Below are positions 1 through 8,336 of a DNA stretch of 64,000 bases, one piece after another; position 1 is the stretch's first letter; each line of letters starts with the position of its first letter. The notes below the pieces were generated by a model. The model was given only the letters and a program-made list of their open reading frames with translations, did no database searches and was not told the origin of the DNA. Source of the DNA: Acidobacteriota bacterium (GTDB taxonomy: Bacteria; Acidobacteriota; Holophagae; Acanthopleuribacterales; Acanthopleuribacteraceae); assembly GCA_020637335.1 (NCBI GenBank), contig JACJWC010000002.1:1-64000 (forward strand), given 5' to 3'. Position numbers and translations under genes: made by a program.

Positions 1-464
1 GATTACCGCGTTTCAAATAACCAAACCAATCGAGTAGTGCACACCTCTCCGTTTTTCATGGCATGGTTTGCATTTCCCAAATTCCCCGGTGTTGATCTCT
101 TCCGGCCTTCAATCGCCCGTCCGGGCTCCCGATTGGGGGATTCGCCTTTATCCCACACTCCTGCGTCGGTGTGGGCTCGCGGGTCAATCGGCCTTTGGCC
201 TCCTGGTCGATACCTGACAAGGTTAGTGGCGGATTGTTTGGATTGGGTACCAAACAATTGCTGGTTGACCTGGGTTTCCCGCTGCAGGCCGCCCTGATTT
301 TTTGGGGCCTCGTTTTCTTATGGCATGAGCGTAAACCCGCTGGTCATCCTGGCCCTGGCCTTAACGCTCGGCAGCGTGGGCGAAATGGTCCGAATCAAAT
401 CCTGCTTGGCAAAAGGGATGGGCATTCGCTAGGCTTAGAAACACTTTCCGACCTGAGGTGAACC
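1..464. other. 5' intergenic region, no supported gene
   Basis: Open frames here are overlapping and low in protein-like character, and none has a convincing ribosome binding site. A 35-codon hydrophobic frame at 325-432 (ATG to TAG) lies just upstream of the DUF1028 gene, but I cannot support it as a gene. The short open frame ending in TAG near position 37 could be the tail of a gene outside the window. Confidence 0.4.
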
Positions 465-1433
465 ATGTTGTTGCTGTGTCTGCTCCTGTTCCAAAACCCG
501 CAGAGCCCGGTGCTGCGACCGGTCCACACCTATTCGATTGTAGCGATTGATACCGAACGCGGGGAAATGGGGGTTGCCGTCCAATCCCATTGGTTTTCGG
601 TTGGGTCGGTGGTGCCTTGGGCCCAGTCCGGGGTCGGCGTGGTGGCCACCCAATCATTGGTGGAACCCGCATACGGCTATCGCGGCCTGCAACTCATGGC
701 CGATGGCCTTTCCGCCGAACAGGCTTTGGCCAAGATCAAAGCAGAAGACCCCAATCCTGGGGTTCGTCAGGTGGCCATGATTGATGCCAAGGGCGGCGTT
801 GCGGCGTTTACCGGCGATAAATGTATTGCTGAAGCGGGCTTCCAGACCGGCAAAACCTATTCGGTCCAGGCCAATATCATGGAGAAAGCAACCGTTTGGC
901 CAGCCATGGCGAACGCGTTTGAGAAAAGCAGCGGTCCGTTAGCAGAACGACTTTTAACGACTTTGAAAGCGGCACAGGCCGAAGGCGGAGATTTGCGTGG
1001 CCAACAATCGGCGGCGATTCTGGTCGTCAAAATCAAATCTTCCGGATCGCCCTGGAAAGACAAGGTGGTCGACCTACGGGTTGAAGATCATGCGGATCCA
1101 CTGGGGGAAATGTCGCGCCTGTTGAAGGTAGCCAATGCCTACCATCACATGGATGAAGGCGATGAATGTATCGGTCGAGGCGATATGGCCGGTGCCCAAA
1201 AAGCTTACAATCAAGCGCTTGAACTGATGCCGGCACAGGCTGAGATTGCCTTTTGGGCCGCCGCAACGATGGTTACGGCCAATAAGGAAAGCGAAGGTTT
1301 GGCCCTGTTCAAAAAAGCCTTTGCGCTCGACCCCAAGTTAGTGGAGCTGGTGCCGCGCTTGGTGGCTGTGGATCTGTTTCCCAACGATCCGGAACTGCTT
1401 GAGAAGGTAAAGGCAACCGCCAAAAACCCCTAG
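465..1433 (+). CDS. DUF1028 family protein with C-terminal TPR
   Basis: The 322-residue product starts with a short hydrophobic leader (MLLLCLLLFQ) that suggests export. Residues about 20-215 match the DUF1028 family: a HTYSIVA start, then AVQSHWFSVGSVVPWAQ and GVGVVATQS. As I recall, this family has an Ntn-hydrolase-like fold, but no reaction is firmly assigned. Residues about 225-310 carry two tetratricopeptide-like units (AGAQKAYNQALELMP and EGLALFKKAFALDP), a common C-terminal addition. GAGG lies 6 bases before the ATG. The next gene is convergent, so this one is probably monocistronic. The family is clear; the substrate is unknown. Confidence 0.85.
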   Translation: MLLLCLLLFQNPQSPVLRPVHTYSIVAIDTERGEMGVAVQSHWFSVGSVVPWAQSGVGVVATQSLVEPAYGYRGLQLMADGLSAEQALAKIKAEDPNPGVRQVAMIDAKGGVAAFTGDKCIAEAGFQTGKTYSVQANIMEKATVWPAMANAFEKSSGPLAERLLTTLKAAQAEGGDLRGQQSAAILVVKIKSSGSPWKDKVVDLRVEDHADPLGEMSRLLKVANAYHHMDEGDECIGRGDMAGAQKAYNQALELMPAQAEIAFWAAATMVTANKESEGLALFKKAFALDPKLVELVPRLVAVDLFPNDPELLEKVKATAKNP

Positions 1434-1449
1434 TTGTTTGGGTGTGGCT

Positions 1450-1974
1450 TTAGTCCAAGTCTTGTAGGATTTGGGAAAAAGCTTGGTGGACCTGCGAGTC
1501 AAATGCAACTAGGACAACAGTGGCAGGCGAGGCGTTTGTGGCTAAAAACTGGCTGATTTCGCGGATGGCAATGCTGCAAGCCTCCAGGATTGGGTAGCCA
1601 TAAATGCCGCAACTGATGGCTGGGAAGGCCAGGCTTTGAAAGTTTCTTTCAGCGGCAATGCTTAAACATGCTCGGTAACAGGCGGCTAACTGTTGGGCTT
1701 CGCCCTGCATCCCATCGCGATAGACAGGACCGACCGTATGGATGATCCAGGGGGCCGGTAGGCGAAAACCGGGCGTGAGCTTGGCCTGACCGGTTTTGCA
1801 TCCGCCGAGCAAGCGACAGGCATGAACCAATTCCGGTCCGGCTGCCCGGTGGATGGCGCCATCAACCCCGCCTCCGCCTAACAAGGATGAGTTGGCTGCA
1901 TTGACGATGGCATCGACCTGGATTTTGGTAATGTCACCTTGAAGCAGGCTGATACGCCGGGGTTCAGATGGCAT
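1450..1974 (-). CDS. Macrodomain protein (ADP-ribose / O-acetyl-ADP-ribose binding)
   Basis: The open frame runs back to 2145, but homology begins at MPSEPRRISLLQGDIT, so I place the start at the ATG at 1974. That start overlaps the end of the nicotinamidase gene by 11 bases. The 174-residue product has the macrodomain signatures: GDIT, the DAIVNAANSSLLGGGGVDGAI loop that contacts ADP-ribose, IHTVGP, and the AFPAISCGIYGYP segment. Such proteins hydrolyse O-acetyl-ADP-ribose or remove ADP-ribose from targets. As the last gene of an NAD-salvage operon, it probably handles ADP-ribose metabolites derived from NAD. Confidence 0.9.
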   Translation of the reverse strand: MPSEPRRISLLQGDITKIQVDAIVNAANSSLLGGGGVDGAIHRAAGPELVHACRLLGGCKTGQAKLTPGFRLPAPWIIHTVGPVYRDGMQGEAQQLAACYRACLSIAAERNFQSLAFPAISCGIYGYPILEACSIAIREISQFLATNASPATVVLVAFDSQVHQAFSQILQDLD

Positions 1975-2581
1975 CGGAGAAAAGGATGCGGACACCGGCG
2001 TCATGCATTTTTTTGACGGCCTGGTCGCCATCATCGGGTTGGAGGTTGACGGCCCGACACGCATCGCGTACCACGTGGGTCTCGTAACCGAGCGAGGCGG
2101 CATCGAGCGCGCTGTACATGACGCAATAGTCCAGGGCCAAGCCACACAAAACCACCTTGCGAATGCCGCGTCCGCCCAGAAAGTCGTTTAAGCCGGTATC
2201 GACCCGATGACCGTTATCAAAAAATCCACTGTAGCTGTCGACCTTGGGATCGGTTCCCTTGGTGAAAATTTTGTGGATTCCCGCTGTATTCAAATTGGGG
2301 TGAAAGGCGGCACCTGCACTGCCTTGCACACAATGGACGGGCCATAAAATTTGTTTTAAACCATTGAAATCGATAACGTCTCCTACGGAATGGCCCGGTT
2401 GATTGGTTGCAAAACTGGCATGATTGGCCGGGTGCCAGTCCTGGGTTGCAATTACCAGGTTAAACCGTTCCATCAGGGTATTGGCGACCGGCACGACTTG
2501 GTCGCCTTCAGCAACGGCCAATGCGCCACCGGGACAGAAATCGTTTTGGATATCGATAAGCAACAGGGCCGCATCTTTCAT
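1964..2581 (-). CDS. pncA: Nicotinamidase
   Basis: This 205-residue isochorismatase-fold enzyme converts nicotinamide to nicotinate and ammonia. Visible residues are the catalytic Asp10 (LLLIDIQNDF), the metal site Asp48-His50-His54 (DWHPANHASF), catalytic Lys108 (FTKGTD) and nucleophile Cys153 (LALDYCV), all in the E. coli PncA-type arrangement. Its start overlaps the end of the upstream nicotinate phosphoribosyltransferase gene by four bases (ATGA). The two are therefore likely translationally coupled and supply successive steps of the Preiss-Handler salvage route. Confidence 0.95.
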   Translation of the reverse strand: MKDAALLLIDIQNDFCPGGALAVAEGDQVVPVANTLMERFNLVIATQDWHPANHASFATNQPGHSVGDVIDFNGLKQILWPVHCVQGSAGAAFHPNLNTAGIHKIFTKGTDPKVDSYSGFFDNGHRVDTGLNDFLGGRGIRKVVLCGLALDYCVMYSALDAASLGYETHVVRDACRAVNLQPDDGDQAVKKMHDAGVRILFSDAI

Positions 2582-4032
2582 TCATGCCTCCGCAAAGCCA
2601 GGATTTGTTGGGTTTTGAAGTGGTGCAGTTGGCTTTCCAAACCGACCGGGTAGGTGTGCGGATTGGCAAAGCGTTTGATGCCATTATGGAAAAGCGCGAG
2701 TTGGGATGTCACCCGCTTCTGGATCTCCGCCAGGTTTGGGGGTGTGTAACATAGGCTGCCGGCCTTGACGACCGGGACCAATAAGTCCTCGAAGGGCGAT
2801 TGGGCTGAAAAAGTTCGGCTGCGGGTGGGGTCGAGTGGGTCAATCATGCTGGATTCGGCCGGGATCGGTCGGAACTCATCGAAAATGGCATCACCTGCCG
2901 CTTCACCGTGCTCAAAATAGCGTCTAACCTGCTGTTTCCCAGGTGTGGAGATTTTAATGGCCTGTTCGCTCAACTTGATGGGGAATTGCCATTCACCATC
3001 GGGCTGTTGTAAGCCGGCCAATTTGTAAACACCACCCAAGGCAGGTTGATCGTAGGCTGTGACCAGCTTGGTGCCAACGCCCCAAATATCGATTTTGGCG
3101 CCTTCCAGTTTGAGACTTTGGATGAGATGCTCATCCAAATCATTGGACGCCAAAATGCGCGTTTCCGGGAATCCCTGCGCGTCCAAAATCTTGCGGGACT
3201 CTTGGCTGAGCCAGGTTAAGTCACCTGAATCTAGGCGGATACCCGAGAGGGAGAAGCCTTTTTGGCGCAGCTCGCGGCCGACTTCGCAGGCGTGTTGAAC
3301 CCCTTCCAAGGTGTTGTAGGTATCGACCAAAAAGACGGCATTTTGTGGCAAGGCTTCAGCATAGGCCGAAAATGCAGTGGGTTCGTCGGGAAAGGCCATC
3401 ACCCAGCTATGGGCGTGGGTGCCTTTGACCGGAATGCCGAACCGGAATCCGGCAGCCACATTGGAGGTACCGGCACATCCGCCGATAAAGGCGGCGCGCG
3501 AAGCGGATACGCCACCGTCCGGCCCTTGCGCCCGGCGCAAGCCAAACTCAAAGACCGGGTCGCCTTGGGCAGCCAAACAGACCCGGCACGCTTTGGTCGC
3601 AATCAGGGATTGGAAATTCATCAGGTTGAGTAAGGGTGTTTCCAGCAGTTGGGCCTGGAGCAGCGGCGCTTCGACCCGCACCATTGGTTCAAATGGAAAA
3701 CATACGGTCCCCTCGGGCATGGCCCACAGGTCGCCGCTAAAACGTAACGTTTCCAAGTGGCGCAGGAAGCCATCCTCAAACAGCGGTAAGTCCTTAGCCC
3801 CTTTCAGGCTGGACAAATAATCCAGCTCGACCGTGTCGAAATGGAATTGAGTGACCAGCTCCAAAACATCCGCAAGGCCGGCCGTTAGGGTGAAACCGCC
3901 CTGAAAGGGATTTTTGCGGAAGAAGTAGTGGAACAGGCTTTTTTGTTGGGCGCGTCCGGTTTTCCAGTAGCCAAACGCCATGGTCAATTGGTAAAGGTCC
4001 GTCAAAAAGGGTGAAGATGGGCGAGAAAACAT
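2578..4032 (-). CDS. pncB: Nicotinate phosphoribosyltransferase
   Basis: The 484-residue cytosolic enzyme couples nicotinate to PRPP to give nicotinate mononucleotide, feeding NAD synthesis. Family motifs are present: the N-terminal LTDLYQLTMAFGYW, the FHYFFRKNPF strand, RRAQGPDGGVSASRAAFIGG with the active-site SRAAF segment, GTHAHSWVM, LVDTYNTLEGV, IRLDSGDL and the ASNDLDE loop. Length and motifs fit the clade found in Gram-positive bacteria and many environmental phyla. It is the first gene of a three-gene operon with pncA and a macrodomain gene, divergent from the propeller operon. Confidence 0.95.
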   Translation of the reverse strand: MFSRPSSPFLTDLYQLTMAFGYWKTGRAQQKSLFHYFFRKNPFQGGFTLTAGLADVLELVTQFHFDTVELDYLSSLKGAKDLPLFEDGFLRHLETLRFSGDLWAMPEGTVCFPFEPMVRVEAPLLQAQLLETPLLNLMNFQSLIATKACRVCLAAQGDPVFEFGLRRAQGPDGGVSASRAAFIGGCAGTSNVAAGFRFGIPVKGTHAHSWVMAFPDEPTAFSAYAEALPQNAVFLVDTYNTLEGVQHACEVGRELRQKGFSLSGIRLDSGDLTWLSQESRKILDAQGFPETRILASNDLDEHLIQSLKLEGAKIDIWGVGTKLVTAYDQPALGGVYKLAGLQQPDGEWQFPIKLSEQAIKISTPGKQQVRRYFEHGEAAGDAIFDEFRPIPAESSMIDPLDPTRSRTFSAQSPFEDLLVPVVKAGSLCYTPPNLAEIQKRVTSQLALFHNGIKRFANPHTYPVGLESQLHHFKTQQILALRRHE

Positions 4033-4138
4033 ACCCCATCTTCCCTGATCAGAGCCTGTGCGGTCAATCCCGGCCCGTAGCCGATGGCTGAAATAGAGGG
4101 TCTCAGCCGATGGTGCGACAAAAAATAATAGGAAGGCG

Positions 4139-4167
4139 TTGACAATAACTTTTTGGCTACTTATATT
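4139..4167 (+). promoter_or_regulatory. Sigma-70 promoter of the beta-propeller operon
   Basis: TTGACA at 4139-4144 is followed by a 17-base spacer and TATATT at 4162-4167. This is a near-consensus housekeeping promoter. Transcription should start near 4174, about 25 bases before the ATG at 4200. It is one of the best promoter matches in the window. Confidence 0.7.
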
Positions 4168-4199
4168 CTGGATAATTCAAGTTCTTAAAAAGTGTAAAT

Positions 4200-5171
4200 A
4201 TGATGGTAGATCTTGTTTTTTGTCTTTTTCTGGTTTGTCCAAGTGGAGGGGCGGGTGGTTCCTGGCGATCTGTTGTCTTAGCTGCGGATCAGTTGGCAGC
4301 GCAAAGTACCCGCTCAGGTTGCTTCTATTTCCGCAAGGAAAATCAGTTTTTCAATTGGCGTGCGGATCAGACAAAACCGGTGGATGTGCCGGTCTCACCC
4401 TACTGGTTGTATCGGCAGAGCGGTGATCACTTGGTTGCCTTTCACTACCGCGATCCCGATCCAATTCGGGTCGCAGATCCTGCTGGCAAGACGTGGTCCA
4501 TCGCTTGTCCAAAGGGTGGGCCAACCCTGGCCGCCGATTGGGCAGAAACCTGCTTGTACCACTTGAATCAACAGGGGCAGCGTTTAACCTTTCGACGGTT
4601 GGATGAGTTGGGCAACACGCTAGCAGAAACTGCCTTTGATTTGGGTCGGGACTTGGAAATTGATTTGGCGTATTCGTTTTTCCTCGATGGCCTATGGCAT
4701 GTGTGGTGCCCGCGCATTTGCCGGATTTGGGTGTTGGATCCCGATTTGCAAGTGGTTTCCAGTATTCGGGTCAAATTGCCCCAGTCCATTTTGGAATTTG
4801 ACCCATCCGTCATGGATCCTTTTTTTGAGTGGCCCGGTGAACAACTCGAAAGTTATTGCCAGAAAATGCACGGCGCCTTGATGGCTGTTTTTACCGGGAA
4901 CTTTTTTAAGGAAGATAACCATTACGTATTGCTCTATCAGTTGGGTCGGCTTAATGGGTGTATGAAAGGGGTTACGATCGACTTGGGTTTCCAGACCCAT
5001 GCTTTTTTTGTGGATGTTGCGGGGGAAATAGACGCCGAAACGGTGTTTCCGGACAGTGTTTATTTTCGCTTTGGCACGGGTCAGGATTTGGTCGGGTTCT
5101 ATGATGAGGGCCAACCGCCGCCTAACCACCACAGGGTGCACCAGTTGCATCGCTGGTCCGGTCTCAAATGA
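4200..5171 (+). CDS. Putative secreted beta-propeller-like protein
   Basis: I do not recognise a close family for this 323-residue product. It begins with a hydrophobic stretch (MMVDLVFCLFLVCPSGG) that could be a signal peptide. The rest is a run of short beta strands rich in aromatics, with periodic WxxDPDxQVV-like turns (IWVLDPDLQVVSS) resembling propeller blades. It is directly followed, with a four-base overlap, by a clearer 6-bladed propeller gene, so the two are probably co-made and related. There is no strong Shine-Dalgarno; the mRNA 5' end predicted from the promoter is short. No catalytic motif is evident. Confidence 0.6.
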   Translation: MMVDLVFCLFLVCPSGGAGGSWRSVVLAADQLAAQSTRSGCFYFRKENQFFNWRADQTKPVDVPVSPYWLYRQSGDHLVAFHYRDPDPIRVADPAGKTWSIACPKGGPTLAADWAETCLYHLNQQGQRLTFRRLDELGNTLAETAFDLGRDLEIDLAYSFFLDGLWHVWCPRICRIWVLDPDLQVVSSIRVKLPQSILEFDPSVMDPFFEWPGEQLESYCQKMHGALMAVFTGNFFKEDNHYVLLYQLGRLNGCMKGVTIDLGFQTHAFFVDVAGEIDAETVFPDSVYFRFGTGQDLVGFYDEGQPPPNHHRVHQLHRWSGLK

Positions 5172-6037
5172 TGTTGCTGGTTTGGGTGTGGCTCAGTGAT
5201 AGCTGGCAGTTGCCGGAGGCTATCATCTCGGTCCAAACTATGGTCCAAGTGGAGGATCGCCTTTTCCTTTACGATGCGGTGAACCGGAGCCTGTTTGCTT
5301 TGGATAAAAGCGGTGAGATCGTTGCAGCCAATGATCAACGGGGACTTGGTCCGCACGAGTTTCAGGATATCGGCTGCCTTAAATATTTTAGGGATCGCCT
5401 ATGGGCTTGCGATCCCATTAAACGCAGCATCTTCCAATTGGATCGAAATCTAAAGGTCACGCACGAAGAAAAGTACCCCTTTTTGCCTCGCGATGTCCTC
5501 TGGGTTGAGAATCGGCAATGGGTGGTGGGGTTTGATCCAAGAAATGGGCGCATGGTCCAGGTCTACGATGAAGTAGGACACTGGCAATTCGCATTGGGCC
5601 TGGGGCTTGAAGATGTTCGATTGGTTGGTAGCCAAGCAGGTTGGTTGGTTTCTACAAGGGACTCGGTCTTTTTTGTGCATTTAGGGTTGAACAGTTTGCA
5701 GTCTTTTGGATTGGGGGGTGACTCCGGCGCGACTTATCGTGTACCGGGTCTGCCCGATGAGCCGTTTTTGTCGTTTGAGTCTTTTTCTACCACGCAATTC
5801 AGCGCCTACCAGATGGCCGGTGCTTTCCTACAGGGGTCGTGTTTAGTGCTTCGTCTCAAAGAATTTCCGGAGCCGCGACGGTTTATTGTGTGGTTCTACA
5901 AATTTGATTTCACCAGTCACCGATTTTTAAAACGAAGGCAACTCAATCAAACCGTTTTATGGGACCAATTTCAGCACGTGTATGTCCTGGAACGGGATGA
6001 CCAGGACCGCATTCACCTGGTACCCATCCAGATCTAA
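5168..6037 (+). CDS. 6-bladed beta-propeller protein
   Basis: The 289-residue product resembles the 6-bladed beta-propeller family (BF2222-like, NHL-type blades). Repeated units read 'LFLYDAVNRSLFALDKSGEI', 'LWACDPIKRSIFQLDRNLKV' and 'NGRMVQVYDEVGHW', each a variant of the Y/W-D-x-x-x-x-x-I-x-x-hydrophobic blade. The GLGPHEFQDIG segment is the usual GxGPxEF turn of this family. A short N-terminal hydrophobic stretch may direct export. It starts within the stop of the preceding gene and is followed 12 bases later by a small Cys-rich peptide gene. The same propeller-plus-peptide pairing recurs at 29.9-31.2 kb. Confidence 0.75.
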   Translation: MMLLVWVWLSDSWQLPEAIISVQTMVQVEDRLFLYDAVNRSLFALDKSGEIVAANDQRGLGPHEFQDIGCLKYFRDRLWACDPIKRSIFQLDRNLKVTHEEKYPFLPRDVLWVENRQWVVGFDPRNGRMVQVYDEVGHWQFALGLGLEDVRLVGSQAGWLVSTRDSVFFVHLGLNSLQSFGLGGDSGATYRVPGLPDEPFLSFESFSTTQFSAYQMAGAFLQGSCLVLRLKEFPEPRRFIVWFYKFDFTSHRFLKRRQLNQTVLWDQFQHVYVLERDDQDRIHLVPIQI

Positions 6038-6049
6038 AAAGGAGGAATT

Positions 6050-6265
6050 ATGCGAAAAATAGTGATTTTATCTTTAATATTGCTGAGTTCAATCGGTGGA
6101 TATAGCCGTCCAGTGGATTCATGTGGTTTTGTCTGCATCCAACTTGAAGGCGAGGGACATTGCATGTGGGGTGAGAATTACTGGGATTTCCTGTGTCAAT
6201 TGCGTGAAGTTCCCAGACGTGGGTGGATGTGCCGAAGTATGCCTGCGGGCTGTGTGCCGCTCTAA
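6050..6265 (+). CDS. Small secreted Cys-rich peptide
   Basis: The 71-residue product has a signal peptide of about 20 residues (MRKIVILSLILLSSIGGYS). A short mature part follows with seven cysteines: a C-x3-C pair near its start (SCGFVC), then single Cys in GHCMW, DFLCQ, WMCRS and AGCVP. AAGGAGG six bases before the ATG is an excellent ribosome binding site. It is the third gene of the propeller operon. I know no named family for it. The arrangement recalls Bacteroidetes small exported peptides encoded beside 6-bladed propeller genes. After the TAA the same frame stays open for another 60-odd codons. Confidence 0.7.
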   Translation: MRKIVILSLILLSSIGGYSRPVDSCGFVCIQLEGEGHCMWGENYWDFLCQLREVPRRGWMCRSMPAGCVPL

Positions 6266-6601
6266 GCCTGTGACTTCGATGAGATAAAAGTGCCAGATCC
6301 GCCCGGGCAAATATGTTCAGGCGGAGAGCTCTTGTATCCCATAACAGGATGTACTTTCAGAAAGAAGGTCCCTTTCGATTCCACGCGCCTGCACAGGCTA
6401 AATCAACGAGATTGTGGAATTTTGAACCTCAAAAAGGCCAAAAGGGGTCGGCCATTTTGGTGATTGTGGTTCCCATCACCTTGTGTTTTCAGGTTATGGG
6501 TCGATAACGGTATTAGTTACCAATGGATGCAACGCGCTTGGTCTTGGGGTGGAGTTCTCGCCATGGCCCGGGCCGCGCAACTTGGGAAGGGGAGGACGAC
6601 G
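6266..6601 (+). other. Intergenic region with in-frame open extension of the Cys peptide
   Basis: Directly after the TAA of the peptide gene the same frame remains open to a TGA near 6463. It encodes about 65 residues with four more cysteines, including PPGQICSGGELLYPITGC. No separate start or Shine-Dalgarno is visible. It may be chance, or the remnant of a longer peptide cut by a nonsense mutation. The remainder up to 6601 shows nothing else. Confidence 0.35.
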
Positions 6602-7078
6602 ATGGCGTTTTATATGAGTTATGTCCTGTTGGGTTGGGTCGGATTTTTGGGGTTCGCAGGTGATGGCGCAGGGCGCATGCACTTTCCACAAAATGGCTTT
6701 TCAATAACGCCACTGGAGGGACCATCGGGCGATACGCCTTACCAGAGCTTGATGATGTTTTTGCCGGCCACTCAGGCCTTTGCACCGAATGTGAACCTTC
6801 AGATCCAACCTTATTCGGGTTCCATAAAGGACTACACTGAGCTCTCCGATCAGCAGTTTAAAGATGCGGGTGTGCGCATTCTGCATGAGAACCTCCAAGC
6901 CAACGATGTGGTTTGGGAATATGCCGGCACGTATAACGATCGCCAGATGCATTGGTATGCTCGTGCTTATAAACGCGGCAACAAAGTCTATCTGATTACG
7001 GCAACGGCTTTGGAAAGTCAGTGGTCAACCGTATCGCGTCAATTGCGGGCCTGTGTGGACAGTTTCCGCCTGGATTAA
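6602..7078 (+). CDS. Exported PsbP/DcrB-like hypothetical protein
   Basis: The frame is open from 6464, but GGGGAGG eight bases before the ATG at 6602 fixes the start. The 158-residue product has a hydrophobic leader (MAFYMSYVLLGWVGFLGFAG). The mature part has the look of the PsbP/DcrB/DUF1795 fold: an FSITPLEG strand, a long loop, then VYLITATALESQWSTVSRQLRACVDSFRL, where the final helix and 'SFRL' end are typical of that group. The fold assignment is tentative and no function is inferred. It lies between the Cys peptide and a radical SAM gene on the same strand. Confidence 0.65.
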   Translation: MAFYMSYVLLGWVGFLGFAGDGAGRMHFPQNGFSITPLEGPSGDTPYQSLMMFLPATQAFAPNVNLQIQPYSGSIKDYTELSDQQFKDAGVRILHENLQANDVVWEYAGTYNDRQMHWYARAYKRGNKVYLITATALESQWSTVSRQLRACVDSFRLD

Positions 7079-7172
7079 CTGCATAAATACTTCATTGCAT
7101 TGAAGCAGCCCTGGCTAATCAAGGATTTGCTGGAAGGTTCGATAGGATAGTAACGCTGCTTTGGAGGATCGT

Positions 7173-8336
7173 TTGACTGTTTCCAACCAGACGGATTCAC
7201 ACATCGCCGGTCACCATTTGACGAATCGAACCGATACCGTTTGGATCGAACTCACTTCGCATTGTAATCTGCGCTGTACCTATTGCCATCAAAGTGTTCC
7301 GACTTTCCATGCGAAGGATATGGACGTGGGCGATTTTCCCCGTTTGGTGGAACATCTCCAGGCCATGGGTGTGCAAGAAGTGGTGGCACAGGGTCGTGGT
7401 GAAACCCACTTTCTTGAGCATTGGCACCATTATGTCGATCAGATTCAGGCGGCCGGCATTGCTGTATCTGGGGTCATGAACCTAGCCAAAGATTATTCAG
7501 AAGAGGAAATGTTGACCCTCTCCCGCTATCGCTCGATTACCGTGAGCGTGGATACGGTCGACCGGGAATTAACTAAACGAATTCGGCGCAGTTCGGATAT
7601 CCGCCAAATCCTGTATAACCAGACCCGTATTGTGGCGACAGCTCTGGCTCAGGGGACCAAGCCGCCGCGCATCATCTGGAACTGCGTGACCAATGATCAG
7701 GTCGTGATGGGTTTATGCGAATGGATCAGCATGGGCATCGCCTTGGGCGTTTCTGAATTTAACCTGGCTTTACTCTCCAAATTCACTCATGTTCCGGATG
7801 CGCTAAATGTGGATCATGTGACCACGCTGCCCGATGGCCCCTTTCTGGAAGCCCTCCAGATCATCGAAACGGCGGTGGCCTTGGGCCGTGCCCACGGAAA
7901 AGTGGTGACGTTGCACCCTGGGTTGACTGAATCGCTTCAACGCCATCGCGAAAAAATTTTTTCAAGCCAGGAAGGCCAACGTGATTCCGAACCCCATGCT
8001 GATGCAGGTGCAGGCCTGGACCATATTGCAGTGACACAACCGGGCCAAACCCGTAACTGTTTGTATCCTTGGAGTACGGCCTATATCGAAGCGGATCGCA
8101 GTTTGCGGGTGTGCTGTATTTCGCCCATCTTTAAACAGTTGCCCGAAAGCTGGGACTTGGCCGAGATCCTTAATGGACCTGAGCTTCAGGGTTTCCGCCA
8201 GGCCTTTTTGCGTGGGCAGCTCCCAGCGGAATGCGCCAAATGCCCAACGGCCTCCATCACCACGCCCGACGACCTGCTCACCAAGGTCGAAAAGTACCTG
8301 TCCGGAAAAGGCAGCCCCCGAGCTAACCCTGTTTAG
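7173..8336 (+). CDS. Radical SAM / SPASM-domain protein
   Basis: Two in-frame TTG codons compete. GGAGG at 7163-7167 sits five bases before the TTG at 7173, so I prefer that over 7161. Residues about 25-40 hold the radical SAM cluster motif CNLRCTYC (CxxxCxxC). The C-terminal third has a SPASM-like cysteine set: NCLYPW, RVCCISPI and ECAKCP. This architecture is used by peptide-modifying and dehydrogenase-type radical SAM enzymes that carry auxiliary 4Fe-4S clusters. The substrate is unknown. The Cys-rich peptide 900 bases upstream is a possible but unproven target. Confidence 0.85.
   Translation: MTVSNQTDSHIAGHHLTNRTDTVWIELTSHCNLRCTYCHQSVPTFHAKDMDVGDFPRLVEHLQAMGVQEVVAQGRGETHFLEHWHHYVDQIQAAGIAVSGVMNLAKDYSEEEMLTLSRYRSITVSVDTVDRELTKRIRRSSDIRQILYNQTRIVATALAQGTKPPRIIWNCVTNDQVVMGLCEWISMGIALGVSEFNLALLSKFTHVPDALNVDHVTTLPDGPFLEALQIIETAVALGRAHGKVVTLHPGLTESLQRHREKIFSSQEGQRDSEPHADAGAGLDHIAVTQPGQTRNCLYPWSTAYIEADRSLRVCCISPIFKQLPESWDLAEILNGPELQGFRQAFLRGQLPAECAKCPTASITTPDDLLTKVEKYLSGKGSPRANPV

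Noticed and set aside
171..461. 96-codon open frame before the DUF1028 gene
   Set aside because: Low-complexity, Pro/Gly/Arg-rich translation in its second half, no ribosome site, and two other frames are equally open.
1450..2145. Longer 231-residue version of the macrodomain protein
   Set aside because: The extra N-terminal residues come from reading the pncA gene in another frame; homology starts at MPSEPRRISLLQGD.
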